DNA from: Candidatus Puniceispirillum sp.
Lineage (GTDB): Bacteria; Pseudomonadota; Alphaproteobacteria; Puniceispirillales; Puniceispirillaceae
Assembly (NCBI GenBank): GCA_016778895.1
Contig: JADHOR010000003.1
Location: 1 to 64,000 of the forward strand
DNA length: 64,000 bases
Direction: 5' to 3'
The notes under the pieces were generated by a model. That model searched no databases, was not told the DNA's origin, and worked only from the letters and a program-made list of their open reading frames with translations. The position numbers and the translations under genes are program-made. Shown one piece after another: positions 44,531-54,296 of the stretch. Position 1 is the first letter of the stretch. Each line of letters begins with the position of its first letter.

Positions 44531-47500
44531 CTAACGCTTAATCTCTGCAAGATAATCCTGTAATGTACGAACGCCTAGTTGACCTTGACGCAGGGCACGG
44601 ATTGCCTCAGCCGCCGCGCGACTTCCCGAAACCGTTGTGTAGTAGGGGATTTTGTTGGTTAAAGCATTGTGGCGAAGCGAGAAGGAATCCTTGATTGCGC
44701 CAGCTCCTTTTGCCGTATTGAAAACAAGCTGAATCTCGCCGGATAACATTGCGTCAACCGCGTGAGGACGGCCCTCCATCACCTTGTTGATCCGCGTTGC
44801 CCGAACCCCTGCCCCGTTTAACGCATCAGTTGTGCCGCCAGTCGCAAGAATTTTGAAGCCATCATCAACAAGCTTGCGGCAGATCTCTACAAAGGCTGGC
44901 TTGTCCTCATCCTTGACCGAAATGAACACGGTGCCAGAGAGCGGTAGTCCAACGCCTGCACCCAGCTGGCTTTTTGCAAATGCGGCACCGAAATTACGGT
45001 CAATACCCATAACCTCGCCGGTTGATTTCATCTCTGGGCCGAGGAACACATCAACACCGGGGAAACGGGCAAAGGGGAAGACCGCTTCTTTCACCGCGAC
45101 ATGGGGTAGATCAAGGTCTTTCAGATTGAAGTCAGCCAGCTTTTCGCCAGCCATCACGCGTGAGGCGATCTTGGCAAGCGGAACACCAGTAGTTTTGGCA
45201 ACGAAGGGAACCGTCCGGCTACCACGCGGATTCACTTCGAGAAGGTAGATTTTCTCTTCACGGATGGCAAACTGAATATTCATCAGGCCAACCACATTCA
45301 AGGCAAAGGCCAGCTCTGAGGTCTGCCGCCTGATCTCGGCAAGAATATCATTCGAGAGATGCTGCGGTGGCAGTGAGCAGGCAGAGTCGCCGGAGTGGAT
45401 ACCGGCTTCCTCGATATGTTCCATGATGCCACCAATATAGACGTCGCTGCCATCACATAGCGCATCGACATCTACCTCAATGGCGTTGTTCAGGAACCGG
45501 TCGATCAATACCGGATTGCTGCCCGATACAATAACCGCATCGCGCATATAGCGTTCGAGATCAGCCATCTGGTGAACGACTTCCATTGCGCGACCACCCA
45601 GAACATAGGACGGGCGGATAACCACCGGCAGGCCAATCCGATCGACGATGGTGCGGGCTTCTTCAGCCGAATGGGCAATGCCGTTTTCCGGCTGCAATAA
45701 ATTTAACTTTTGCAAAAGCTGCTGAAAACGCTCGCGGTCTTCGGCAAGGTCAATCGCGTCGGGGCTGGTGCCTAGAATTGGGATGCCTTCAGCTTCGAGG
45801 GCTGCGGCAATTTTCAATGGGGTTTGCCCACCAAGCTGAACAATAACGCCGCGTAAATCACCATTTTCGGCCTCGCGCTTGATCACTGAAATGACGTCTT
45901 CGTCGGTCAGGGGCTCAAAATAAAGCCGGTCTGATGTGTCATAATCGGTCGACACTGTTTCCGGGTTACAGTTGATCATGATGGTTTCATAGCCGGCATC
46001 AGATAGCGCATAGCAGGCATGAACACAGCAATAGTCAAATTCAATGCCCTGACCAATTCGATTTGGCCCGCCACCAAGAATGACAATCTTTTTCTTGTTG
46101 CTTGGGTCGGACTCACACTCGGCCTGATCGCTGGCTTCGTAGGTCGAATACATATAGGCGGTATCCGACGCAAATTCGGCGGCGCAGGTATCAATGCGCT
46201 TATAGACAGGATTGACCCCTACCGCCTGCCGCCTAGCGCGAACATCAGCAGGTGCAAGCTTGGCAAGCTCGGCAAGGCGGCTATCGGCAAAGCCAAGTGA
46301 TTTCAGATGACGCAAGGACGTGGCATCATCTGGCAGGCCGTTCTCGATCACCGCATTTTCTGCATCAAGGATTGCCGCAATACGCTCAAGGAACCAGATA
46401 TCCCAGCTGGTTGCGGCATGGACCTCGGCAATTGACATACCACTGCGCAGTGCCATGGCAATACGCAAAATCCGGTTAGGTACCAGCTCGCCAAGCCATC
46501 CCCGAAGCGGATCTTCGCCAAGCGCAGTATCAGGTGCCGGCATATCAACCGGGTTCAGGCCGTTCAGGCCGACTTCCATTGAGCGAAGCGCTTTTTGTAA
46601 GCTCTCTTCAAAGGACCGGCCAACCGCCATCGCCTCACCAACTGACTTCATCGAGGTGGAGAGATTCTGTTCGGCACCGGCAAATTTTTCAAAGGTAAAG
46701 CGCGGAATCTTAGTAACGACATAATCAATCGTTGGCTCAAAGCTGGCCGGTGTAACGCCGGTGATATCATTGGCCAATTCGTCAAGCCGATAGCCAACCG
46801 CCAGCTTGGCCGCAACCTTGGCAATCGGGAAACCGGTTGCTTTTGAGGCAAGTGCTGACGAGCGGCTAACCCGGGGATTCATCTCGATCACAATAACCCG
46901 ACCAGTTTTTGGACAGACCGCAAACTGCACATTCGAGCCGCCAGTATCAACGCCAATTTCACGCAGAACCGCAAGCGAGGCATCGCGCAAAACCTGATAT
47001 TCCTTGTCGGTCAGGGTCAGGGCAGGCGCAACTGTTACCGAGTCACCAGTGTGAACGCCCATTGGATCAATATTTTCAATCGAGCAGATGATAATACAAT
47101 TGTCGGCTGTGTCGCGCACAACCTCCATTTCAAATTCTTTCCAGCCAAGGAGTGATTCCTCGATCAAAACTTCAGACACAGGCGACAGGCGCAGGCCATT
47201 GCTGACGATGGTCTCGAACTCGGCGCGGTTATAGGCAACCCCGCCACCCTCGCCGCCAAGGGTGAATGACGGGCGGATAATCGCTGGCAGGCCGACTTTA
47301 TCAAGCGCGGTCAACGCATCTTCAGCGTTATTAACGGTGCTGGCCCGTGCGCATTCAAGCCCGATCCGTTCCATTGCCAAACGGAATAATTCGCGGTCTT
47401 CGGCCATCTCGATTGATGCGGTGCGCGCGCCGATCATCTCGACGCCATATTTTTCCAGCGTCCCGTCATTGTAAAGTGACAGCGCGGTGTTTAATGCGGT

Positions 47501-47779
47501 TTGCCCACCCATCGTCGGTAACAGCGCGTCCGGCCGCTCGGCCTCAATGATTTTGGCTACAGTGGCCGGGGTGATCGGCTCGATATATGTGGCATCGGCC
47601 ATTTCCGGGTCGGTCATGATCGTCGCCGGGTTCGAATTGACCAGAACGATCCTGTAGCCGTCAGCCTTCAGCGCCTTACAGGCCTGGGCACCGGAATAAT
47701 CGAACTCGCAAGCCTGACCAATAACAATGGGGCCAGCGCCGATAATAAGAATAGATTTAATATCGTTACGGCGCGGCAT
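44531..47779 (-). CDS. carB: Carbamoyl-phosphate synthase large chain
   Basis: The 1082-residue enzyme makes carbamoyl phosphate for pyrimidine and arginine synthesis. It contains two ATP-grasp halves: [18 protein letters not shown] at the start, [10 protein letters not shown] near 80, then the second half starting with [16 protein letters not shown] near 570 and [23 protein letters not shown] and [14 protein letters not shown] lie in the second grasp. The C-terminal MGS-like allosteric domain has [11 protein letters not shown] near 966. Only two bases separate it from the carA stop. All parts appear intact. Confidence 0.98.
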   Translation of the reverse strand: MPRRNDIKSILIIGAGPIVIGQACEFDYSGAQACKALKADGYRIVLVNSNPATIMTDPEMADATYIEPITPATVAKIIEAERPDALLPTMGGQTALNTALSLYNDGTLEKYGVEMIGARTASIEMAEDRELFRLAMERIGLECARASTVNNAEDALTALDKVGLPAIIRPSFTLGGEGGGVAYNRAEFETIVSNGLRLSPVSEVLIEESLLGWKEFEMEVVRDTADNCIIICSIENIDPMGVHTGDSVTVAPALTLTDKEYQVLRDASLAVLREIGVDTGGSNVQFAVCPKTGRVIVIEMNPRVSRSSALASKATGFPIAKVAAKLAVGYRLDELANDITGVTPASFEPTIDYVVTKIPRFTFEKFAGAEQNLSTSMKSVGEAMAVGRSFEESLQKALRSMEVGLNGLNPVDMPAPDTALGEDPLRGWLGELVPNRILRIAMALRSGMSIAEVHAATSWDIWFLERIAAILDAENAVIENGLPDDATSLRHLKSLGFADSRLAELAKLAPADVRARRQAVGVNPVYKRIDTCAAEFASDTAYMYSTYEASDQAECESDPSNKKKIVILGGGPNRIGQGIEFDYCCVHACYALSDAGYETIMINCNPETVSTDYDTSDRLYFEPLTDEDVISVIKREAENGDLRGVIVQLGGQTPLKIAAALEAEGIPILGTSPDAIDLAEDRERFQQLLQKLNLLQPENGIAHSAEEARTIVDRIGLPVVIRPSYVLGGRAMEVVHQMADLERYMRDAVIVSGSNPVLIDRFLNNAIEVDVDALCDGSDVYIGGIMEHIEEAGIHSGDSACSLPPQHLSNDILAEIRRQTSELAFALNVVGLMNIQFAIREEKIYLLEVNPRGSRTVPFVAKTTGVPLAKIASRVMAGEKLADFNLKDLDLPHVAVKEAVFPFARFPGVDVFLGPEMKSTGEVMGIDRNFGAAFAKSQLGAGVGLPLSGTVFISVKDEDKPAFVEICRKLVDDGFKILATGGTTDALNGAGVRATRINKVMEGRPHAVDAMLSGEIQLVFNTAKGAGAIKDSFSLRHNALTNKIPYYTTVSGSRAAAEAIRALRQGQLGVRTLQDYLAEIKR

Positions 47780-47781
47780 CG

Positions 47782-48975
47782 TTAAGCTCTCGTTTTTTCC
47801 ATCATGTCGGTAAAGCGTTCAAACAGATAGCGCGAGTCGTGTGGCCCTGGCGATGATTCGGGATGATATTGAACGCAAAAAGCAGGTTTACTAGCGTGGC
47901 GCAGCCCCTCGACCGACTGATCGAAAAGCGAGATGTGCGACACCTCCAATTCTGCGGGAAGGCTGTCAGGATCCACCACAAAGCCATGATTCTGGCTGGT
48001 GATTTCGATCTTGCCAGTCGCAAGGTCTTTTACCGGATGATTAGCGCCGCGGTGACCGCGATCCATCTTGTGAGTTTTCGCGCCAAGCGCCAGCGCCATC
48101 AGCTGATGGCCAATACAGATGCCAAAAACCGGCGTATTTTTCTCGATCAGCTTGGCAATCTGCGGGCCAGCATACGCTGCGGTCGCGGCCGGATCACCGG
48201 GGCCGTTTGAAAGGAAGACACCGTCAGGCTGCAGGGCTAATATCTGATCTGCGGTGGTTTCAGCAGGGACAACATGAACCGCGCACCCCGCATCCTCAAG
48301 ACACCGGAGAATATTATGCTTGCAGCCAAAATCCATGGCGACAACCTTATATTTTGCCGGCGTCTCGCGGTGCGACGCCTGATCCATCTGCCAGCTACCC
48401 TGATGCCAGCCATGGGCTGCATCCGCGGTGACCTCAAACGCAAGATCCATGTTTTTTAGTCCCGGCCAGCTCTCGGCTTTGGCCTTTAACGCATCCAGAT
48501 CAATCTTACCATCAGGCGCATGGCAAAGCGCACCGCTCGGCGCGCCAAGGTCGCGAATGCGGCGGGTGAGGGCGCGTGTGTCAACACCGCTGATGCCGGG
48601 TAAATTATGCGCCTTCAGCCAGCTATCAAGACCGCTTGTCGCTCGCCAGCTGGCAGGGTTGGTAACCGCCTGCCGAACGATTAACCCCAACGCGGCGGGC
48701 CTGTCAGTTTCAAAATCCTGGTCATTTGCACCAACATTCCCGATATGTGGGAAGGTGAACGTGATGATCTGACCAGCATATGATGGATCGGTTAGGATTT
48801 CCTGATATCCGGTCATTGATGTGTTAAAACAGATTTCGCCAACATTGGTGGTGGCGGCACCGAATCCGTAGCCGGTGAAGACGGATCCATCTTCAAGAAC
48901 GAGGGCTGCTGTCGGGTTCTCCCGATTGGCGCGAAGCGCAGCAAAATACTGGCCAGACGTAATTTTCTGCCCCAT
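47782..48975 (-). CDS. carA: Carbamoyl-phosphate synthase small chain
   Basis: The 397-residue glutaminase subunit supplies ammonia to CarB. It begins with [16 protein letters not shown] and the conserved [21 protein letters not shown]; the class I amidotransferase domain has [12 protein letters not shown], the nucleophile Cys in [15 protein letters not shown], and the His/Glu pair in [11 protein letters not shown] chose ATG at 48975 from homologue length; a frame stays open to 49215 but is not conserved. The gap to the divergent yqeY (193 bases) carries both promoters. Confidence 0.97.
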   Translation of the reverse strand: MGQKITSGQYFAALRANRENPTAALVLEDGSVFTGYGFGAATTNVGEICFNTSMTGYQEILTDPSYAGQIITFTFPHIGNVGANDQDFETDRPAALGLIVRQAVTNPASWRATSGLDSWLKAHNLPGISGVDTRALTRRIRDLGAPSGALCHAPDGKIDLDALKAKAESWPGLKNMDLAFEVTADAAHGWHQGSWQMDQASHRETPAKYKVVAMDFGCKHNILRCLEDAGCAVHVVPAETTADQILALQPDGVFLSNGPGDPAATAAYAGPQIAKLIEKNTPVFGICIGHQLMALALGAKTHKMDRGHRGANHPVKDLATGKIEITSQNHGFVVDPDSLPAELEVSHISLFDQSVEGLRHASKPAFCVQYHPESSPGPHDSRYLFERFTDMMEKTRA

Positions 48976-49168
48976 TTGATCCCATATCCTGTTATAAAAA
49001 CCGTGTGGTTCAGACTGTGTCTGCCAAACGGCTGTGGTGATACCGCAGCCTGCAGCATTGGTCAAGCCAAAGCGGGAGGGCTTGCAGCATTTGTCAGAGT
49101 CGCGTAAAAGCGCGCTGATGATCTGGGGGGGAAACTCCCAATTTGATTGCACAGGGGAACGCACCATC

Positions 49169-49630
49169 ATGCGCGAAAATATTGCAGCAGCAATGAAACA
49201 GGCTCTAAAAGACAAGGATCAGGCCGCGCTTGGCACGATGCGGCTGATTATGGCTGCCCTGAAGGATCGTGATATCGCCGCAAGGGGGAATGGTAATTCT
49301 GAGGGGATCAGTGATGATGATATCCTCGGCCTGTTGCAGACGATGATCAAGCAGCGGACAGAGTCGGCGAAGATGTATCGTGATGGTGACCGGCCGGAAC
49401 TTGCCGATGCCGAGGAAGCCGAGATTGCCATCATCAAGGGGTTTCTGCCAACACAGCTTGATGATGCTGAAATGCAAGCAGCGATATCGGCTGCAATAAA
49501 CGAAACAGGTGCGTCATCGGTCAAGGATATGGGGCAGGTGATGGGCTATCTGAAAGGTAATTACGCCGGACAGATGGATTTTTCTGCAGCCAGTCAGGCA
49601 GTTAAGACAGCCCTGATGGCAAAGGATTAG
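49169..49630 (+). CDS. GatB/YqeY domain-containing protein
   Basis: The 153-residue all-helical protein matches YqeY: MRENIAAAMKQALKDKDQAALGTMRLIMAALKD at the start and DGDRPELADAEEAEIAIIKGFLPTQL in the middle. The domain is the tail domain of GatB, and stand-alone YqeY is often found before dnaG/rpoD, as here. Its function is unproven; a link to tRNA or amidation is only by domain. AGGGGAAC precedes the ATG at 49169. Confidence 0.93.
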   Translation: MRENIAAAMKQALKDKDQAALGTMRLIMAALKDRDIAARGNGNSEGISDDDILGLLQTMIKQRTESAKMYRDGDRPELADAEEAEIAIIKGFLPTQLDDAEMQAAISAAINETGASSVKDMGQVMGYLKGNYAGQMDFSAASQAVKTALMAKD

Positions 49631-49882
49631 GCCAGTCAGAGGCGCTGTGCCGCGCTCTAAAAATCATCTACAATTAGGTGCCTGCCGCGAGTTGCTCATC
49701 CGATCATTGAAATAAATATTGGCCTAGTGCGGCAGTCTCCCGGTGGTCACTTATAGGGAAATTTGATTACAGTGAAATTTGGTGGTTTTGCTACGGCAGT
49801 CTATGATAGCTGTAAAATGATTGGGGAAGGTGCGCCCTTGTCGATGACCAAACGGCCAAACCAGTAAGCGGAGCTTTGAATC

Positions 49883-51571
49883 ATGGCGGTGCCGCCCGAA
49901 TTTATCGAAGATCTTCGTCAGCGTGTACCGCTCTCGGATGTTGTTGGGCGCCGGGTTAAACTTATCCAAAAAGGCCGCCGTCACAGCGGCTTATGCCCAT
50001 TCCACTCAGAAAAAACCCCGTCTTTTTCCGTGGTTGATGATGATGGTTTTTACCATTGTTTTGGCTGCGGCGTGCACGGTGATGCGATCTCGTTTCTACG
50101 TGAGATGGATGGGTTAGAATTCATGGAAGCGGTTGAACGGCTTGCCGAAATGGCCGGCTTGGCCATGCCGCGAAGCGCTCCACAAGATGTTGCGGCAGCA
50201 CGCCAGCGCAAGGCGGCGCTTGATATTCTTGAAGAAACAACGCGCTTTTTCGAAGTGGCTTTGCGTCGTGACGAGGGCCGTGATGCAACGCGGTATTTAA
50301 AACAGCGCGGGCTTGATGCGGCGATTGTGAAAACCTATCGGATTGGCTATTCACCGCGAAGCGGGCTGCGTGCTGCGCTCAAGGATAAGGGGTTCTCTGA
50401 CGATGATATGCTTGCAGCTGGGGTGATCCGTAAATCGGATCGTGATGGCAGCTTTTTTGATTATTTCCGCGACCGCGTCATGTTCCCGATCGAAAACCGG
50501 CAAGGCAAGGTGATTGCATTTGGGGCGCGGGCGTTAGGCGATGCACAGCCAAAATATCTGAATTCGGGCGAGGGGCCGACCTTTTCGAAAAAGGCGGTGC
50601 TTTACGGATGGGTTCAGGCGCGTGAGGGGTTGCGGCGCAACCTACCTCTGGTTGTGGCAGAAGGCTATATGGACGTAATTGCCATTCACCGTAGTGGTGC
50701 CGCCGCCGCATTGGCCCCGCTGGGAACCGCATTAACCGCCGAGCAGATTGCACTATTATGGAAACTACATGATGAACCGGTATTGTGTTTTGATGGTGAT
50801 GCCGCCGGTCAGCGTGCGCAAATGCGAGCACTTGAGAGGATATTGCCGCTGCTGGAACCGGGGCGTTCGGCACGCTTGGCGGTGCTGCCGGCAGGCACCG
50901 ATCCGGATGATCTGATCGCTGCGAGCGGTCCGGACGGGTTTCGCAAAGTGATTGGTACAGCTCGCGCACTGGTTGATAGTCTTTGGCAGCAATTAGAGAC
51001 CGAATTTGATTTGCGCCAGCCGGAAACGCGGGCGCAATTCTGGCAGGTGGTTCGCGGTCATGTGCGCAGCATCGGCAATAATCAGGTGCGCACCGCTTAT
51101 GGTGATGAAATTGAAAGCCGAATCGCTGCGATGCGTAACCAAATTCGCGGTGTATCATCTTTGGTTGCCCCGCGACTCACACCGCGGCCGCAAACCGGAT
51201 TGATTAATCGGCATCGAGCGGTGCTGACGCTGTTATTAGCGCATCCTTCTCTGATTTCTGCGAATTTTGAGGTCTTGTCAATGCTCGATTCGGGTGATCA
51301 GGCGCTCGAAAGCCTGAAAAAAGCACTTATTGACGCGGTAATCCGTGATCCAGACCTTGACGCCGCAGCGATAAGCTATCATTTACAAGGATTGAATTTG
51401 GGTAATGTTTTGGCGGCATTGACTGGGGATGACATGAAAGCCAGATTGCCATTTGATCCGGTTGAGTTGGCAAGCGACCAAGCCGCAATATATTTACATG
51501 AACTACTTCAACTTGTCGGCGGTAAGTCCGGGCTGTTTTCACAGGCCGGTGGCCCAAAAAATAGACAATAA
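49883..51571 (+). CDS. dnaG: DNA primase
   Basis: The 562-residue primase makes the RNA primers for replication. It has the CHC2 zinc finger (LCPFHSEKTPSFSV ... YHCFGCGVHGD, near residues 38-66), the catalytic region with FPIENRQGKVIAFGAR near 200 and YLNSGEGPTFSKK, and the Toprim motifs VVAEGYMDVIAIH near 260 and LCFDGDAAGQRA near 300. The C-terminal helicase-binding part is shorter and less conserved. The yqeY-dnaG-rpoD order resembles the macromolecular synthesis operon of other bacteria. A 9-bp inverted repeat spans its stop codon. Confidence 0.97.
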   Translation: MAVPPEFIEDLRQRVPLSDVVGRRVKLIQKGRRHSGLCPFHSEKTPSFSVVDDDGFYHCFGCGVHGDAISFLREMDGLEFMEAVERLAEMAGLAMPRSAPQDVAAARQRKAALDILEETTRFFEVALRRDEGRDATRYLKQRGLDAAIVKTYRIGYSPRSGLRAALKDKGFSDDDMLAAGVIRKSDRDGSFFDYFRDRVMFPIENRQGKVIAFGARALGDAQPKYLNSGEGPTFSKKAVLYGWVQAREGLRRNLPLVVAEGYMDVIAIHRSGAAAALAPLGTALTAEQIALLWKLHDEPVLCFDGDAAGQRAQMRALERILPLLEPGRSARLAVLPAGTDPDDLIAASGPDGFRKVIGTARALVDSLWQQLETEFDLRQPETRAQFWQVVRGHVRSIGNNQVRTAYGDEIESRIAAMRNQIRGVSSLVAPRLTPRPQTGLINRHRAVLTLLLAHPSLISANFEVLSMLDSGDQALESLKKALIDAVIRDPDLDAAAISYHLQGLNLGNVLAALTGDDMKARLPFDPVELASDQAAIYLHELLQLVGGKSGLFSQAGGPKNRQ

Positions 51572-51581
51572 TGGGCCACCG
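51547..51581 (+). promoter_or_regulatory. 9-bp inverted repeat spanning the dnaG stop codon
   Basis: CGGTGGCCC at 51547-51555 and GGGCCACCG at 51573-51581 pair perfectly around a 17-base A-rich loop that includes most of the final dnaG codons and the TAA. A second, smaller hairpin (CCGGGGC/GCCCGG, 51631-51649) follows before rpoD. Neither is followed by a T-run, so RNA processing or attenuation is more likely than termination. Confidence 0.45.
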
Positions 51582-51685
51582 CCCTCAGCGATGGCAACAT
51601 CGGCAAATGAATGACATTTGTGTAACAATGCCGGGGCAAGTATGCCCGGTTGCGTGTCAAGCCGGACAGGAACACGAGCAACAAG

Positions 51686-53701
51686 ATGGCCAGTAAAGCA
51701 AAAAGACAAGCCGAAAATGATCAGAGCACCCCAGAGGCAGCCGAAACGGCGAGCCTTGACGCTGCTCAGCAAACGATCAAGACCTTGATGAAGCTTGGCA
51801 AGGAACGTGGCTTTGTAACGCACGATGAACTGAATGCGGCGCTGCCTGCTGAGGATTATACCTCAGAGCAGATTGACGATGTGATGTCATCTTTGAGTGA
51901 AATGGGCGTATCAGTTGTCGACAGCGCTGAGAGCGATAGTGACGATGATGAGGCATCAGAAGACGCCCGCGCCGCTGGTAATCTATCAGATAGCGATGTG
52001 TCGGGAACAGATGACCCAGTAAGAATGTATCTTCGTGAGATGGGCAGTGTCGAGCTGTTGTCACGTGAGGGTGAGATTGCCATTGCCAAGCGTATTGAGG
52101 CCGGCCGCGAGATGATGATTGGCGGGATTTGCGAGTCGCCATTGACCATTCGCGCGCTACTGCACTGGCGTGACCAGATCGCCGATGGTGTTGTACCACT
52201 TCGCGATATCATTGATCTTGAGGCGACCTATGCCAAGATTAATGGTAACCCGCTGATCGACGAGAATACCATCAACCCGCTTGAAGACGATATTCCTGAT
52301 GATGATCTGGAAGATGATAAGGTTGAGGAAGAAGAAACTGATGACGAGGATCAGGACGAAGATGATGATAGCGGTGACAGCGATACCGATACATCTACCC
52401 GTGACTCGCACAATGACAATGACGAAAATGACGATCTGAACCTGTCGCTTGCCGCTCTGGACGATGCAGTTCGTGATGATGTGATGGCACTTTTTGAACA
52501 GGTTGGCGAGACCTATAAGGAGTTTGTGAAAAGCCAAGATCGCCGGCTTGCCCGCATGGTAAAAGAACAGCCACTGGTTGCTAAAAGCGAAGCTGCGCAT
52601 TTCGAGATTAAGGTTAAGCTCTGTGAATTAATGGAAGGGGTGATTTTCAACCCGAACAGGATTGAAGCCTTGAGCGAGCAGGTTTTTACCCTGAACCGCC
52701 ACGTAACCCAGATTGAAGGCCGGTTGATGCGGCTCGCCACTGATAACGGGGTGACCCGGGCGCAGGTTCTTGATTCCTGGAACGGTCGCGAAGTCTGCGA
52801 AGACTGGCCCGGTAAAGGCTATAACAACAAGGCCTGGAAAAAGCTGTTGGCAGGTAATGCCGAAGAGATTGCCGAACTGCGAGACAAGATCAAACTTGTC
52901 GTTGATGATGTGGGGCTTTCAATCCCTGAATTCCGCGAAGTGATCCAGACCATCCAGCGCGGCCAGCGTGAGGCCGCGCGCGCCAAACGCGAGATGGTTG
53001 AGGCTAATTTGCGGCTGGTAATCTCGATTGCGAAGAAATACACCAATCGTGGCCTACAGTTCCTTGACCTTATTCAAGAGGGCAATATTGGCCTGATGAA
53101 AGCTGTTGATAAATTCGAATATCGGCGTGGCTATAAATTTTCGACCTATGCCACATGGTGGATTCGGCAGGCGATAACCCGCTCGATTGCCGATCAGGCG
53201 CGCACTATCCGTATCCCGGTTCATATGATCGAAACGATCAACAAGCTGGTGCGGACGTCGCGCCAGATGCTGCATGAAATTGGCCGCGAGCCGACGCCAG
53301 AAGAGCTGGCGGAAAAGCTGTCAATGCCGATTGATAAGGTGCGCAAGGTTTTAAAGATTGCGAAAGAGCCGATCAGCCTTGAAACCCCAATCGGCGATGA
53401 AGAAGATAGCCATCTTGGTGACTTCATCGAGGATAAAAACGCGGTTCAACCACTTGATGCGGCTATCCATGCAAATTTGCGTGAAACCACGACGCGGGTT
53501 CTGGCCAGCCTTACCGCTCGGGAAGAACGGGTGCTGCGGATGCGTTTTGGCATTGGCATGAATACAGACCATACGCTTGAAGAAGTGGGTCAGCAATTTA
53601 GCGTAACGCGCGAGCGGATCCGGCAGATCGAGGCAAAGGCGCTGCGGAAGTTGAAGCATCCATCGCGGTCGCGCAAACTGCGTAGCTTCCTCGAAAGCTA
53701 G
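51686..53701 (+). CDS. rpoD: RNA polymerase primary sigma factor RpoD
   Basis: The 671-residue sigma-70 has region 1.1 ([21 protein letters not shown] near 30-50) and region 1.2 with [21 protein letters not shown] near 111. Region 2 has [19 protein letters not shown] and [17 protein letters not shown], and region 3 has [15 protein letters not shown]. Region 4 ends [28 protein letters not shown]. Between regions 1.2 and 2 is a very acidic insertion near residues 200-260, almost wholly Asp, Glu, Ser and Asn. ATG at 51686 is chosen; a TTG at 51650 lies upstream. Confidence 0.97.
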   Translation: MASKAKRQAENDQSTPEAAETASLDAAQQTIKTLMKLGKERGFVTHDELNAALPAEDYTSEQIDDVMSSLSEMGVSVVDSAESDSDDDEASEDARAAGNLSDSDVSGTDDPVRMYLREMGSVELLSREGEIAIAKRIEAGREMMIGGICESPLTIRALLHWRDQIADGVVPLRDIIDLEATYAKINGNPLIDENTINPLEDDIPDDDLEDDKVEEEETDDEDQDEDDDSGDSDTDTSTRDSHNDNDENDDLNLSLAALDDAVRDDVMALFEQVGETYKEFVKSQDRRLARMVKEQPLVAKSEAAHFEIKVKLCELMEGVIFNPNRIEALSEQVFTLNRHVTQIEGRLMRLATDNGVTRAQVLDSWNGREVCEDWPGKGYNNKAWKKLLAGNAEEIAELRDKIKLVVDDVGLSIPEFREVIQTIQRGQREAARAKREMVEANLRLVISIAKKYTNRGLQFLDLIQEGNIGLMKAVDKFEYRRGYKFSTYATWWIRQAITRSIADQARTIRIPVHMIETINKLVRTSRQMLHEIGREPTPEELAEKLSMPIDKVRKVLKIAKEPISLETPIGDEEDSHLGDFIEDKNAVQPLDAAIHANLRETTTRVLASLTAREERVLRMRFGIGMNTDHTLEEVGQQFSVTRERIRQIEAKALRKLKHPSRSRKLRSFLES

Positions 53702-53708
53702 GCACAAC

Positions 53709-53735
53709 AACAGGCCCGCGAACGGGCTGTTTGTT
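53709..53735 (+). terminator. Rho-independent terminator of rpoD
   Basis: AACAGGCCCG and CGGGCTGTT pair with one bulged G around CGAA, followed by TTTGTT. It begins eight bases after the rpoD stop; the short T-run makes it moderate in strength. Confidence 0.7.
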
Positions 53736-53801
53736 AAGGGGATCAGTTGCGGGGATGAAGGCTGGCGATTTGGCCGGCGGGATAATCCGCAATAAAAGGT
53801 G

Positions 53802-53878
53802 GGGCCTGTAGTTCAATTGGTTAGAACCCACGGCTCATAACCGTGTTGTTGCAGGTTCGAGTCCTGCCGGGCCCACCA
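53802..53878 (+). tRNA. tRNA with CAU anticodon (Met or lysidine-modified Ile2)
   Basis: The 77-base gene folds as a full cloverleaf. The 7-bp acceptor is GGGCCTG/CGGGCCC (one U-G pair), the D stem GTTC/GAAC, and the anticodon stem CACGG/CCGTG with loop CTCATAA (anticodon CAT). The T arm GCAGG TTCGAGT CCTGC ends before discriminator A and an encoded CCA. The acceptor lacks the unpaired first position of initiator tRNA, so it is elongator Met or Ile2; the acceptor and anticodon stems do not decide this by eye. Confidence 0.95.
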
Positions 53879-53965
53879 ACCCTTGCTTCTAGAGCAACTT
53901 CCGTGACCGCGTCTAGCTGATGGTTTGTTAAATTGCTTCAGAGATGCCGTGGGCAATATTGTCGT

Positions 53966-54249
53966 ATGATGGCGCTGTTTGGAGTCAGGTTTTTCTACAG
54001 TGACGAGGCGATTTCCCGCTCGCTGTAGAACTTTTTTATATCGGTGCAGAGCCGGGGTATCGCTTGCCCCAAGCGCATGAAATGACCGTTCAGCTTAACC
54101 GTATTTCGGGCCGCGTGCAGGTTGGTTGGCATTGGCATGAAGTGCCTGATTTTCTGCCGGTTTGCGCCATTCGGAGTATTAAAACGCGCTATAGTGATCA
54201 GAGATCATTCGCCGCCGATTGTGAAGTGATGCAGCAGCGGCTGTTTTAG
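53966..54249 (+). pseudogene. Probable frameshifted small gene of unknown family
   Basis: From ATG at 53966 one frame reads ALFGVRFFYSDEAISRSL and stops at 54026. The next frame, open from 54004, continues AVELFYIGAEPGYRLPQAHEM, then QLNRISGRVQVGWHWHEVPDF and ends at 54249. Joined near 54010-54025 they give about 95 residues with sensible composition. I recognise no family. The flanks (53879-53965 and 54250-54296) hold nothing clear. A stem-loop lies within this stretch, so a non-coding reading competes. Confidence 0.35.
53993..54037 (+). terminator. Terminator-like stem-loop after the tRNA
   Basis: TTCTACAG at 53993-54000 and CTGTAGAA at 54023-54030 pair perfectly over a 22-base loop that itself can pair partly (GACGAG with CTCG), then CTTTTTT follows. 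It could end the tRNA transcript or a short RNA. It overlaps a possible decayed coding region, which lowers confidence. Confidence 0.4.
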
Positions 54250-54296
54250 TCACAAGCCAGATTGTGGATCAAAAAAAACGGGTGCTGCCAAATATA

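Noticed and set aside
46320-46724. Plus-strand frames opposite carB
   Set aside because: CarB is complete and conserved across this region; the antisense frames have no motif or ribosome site.
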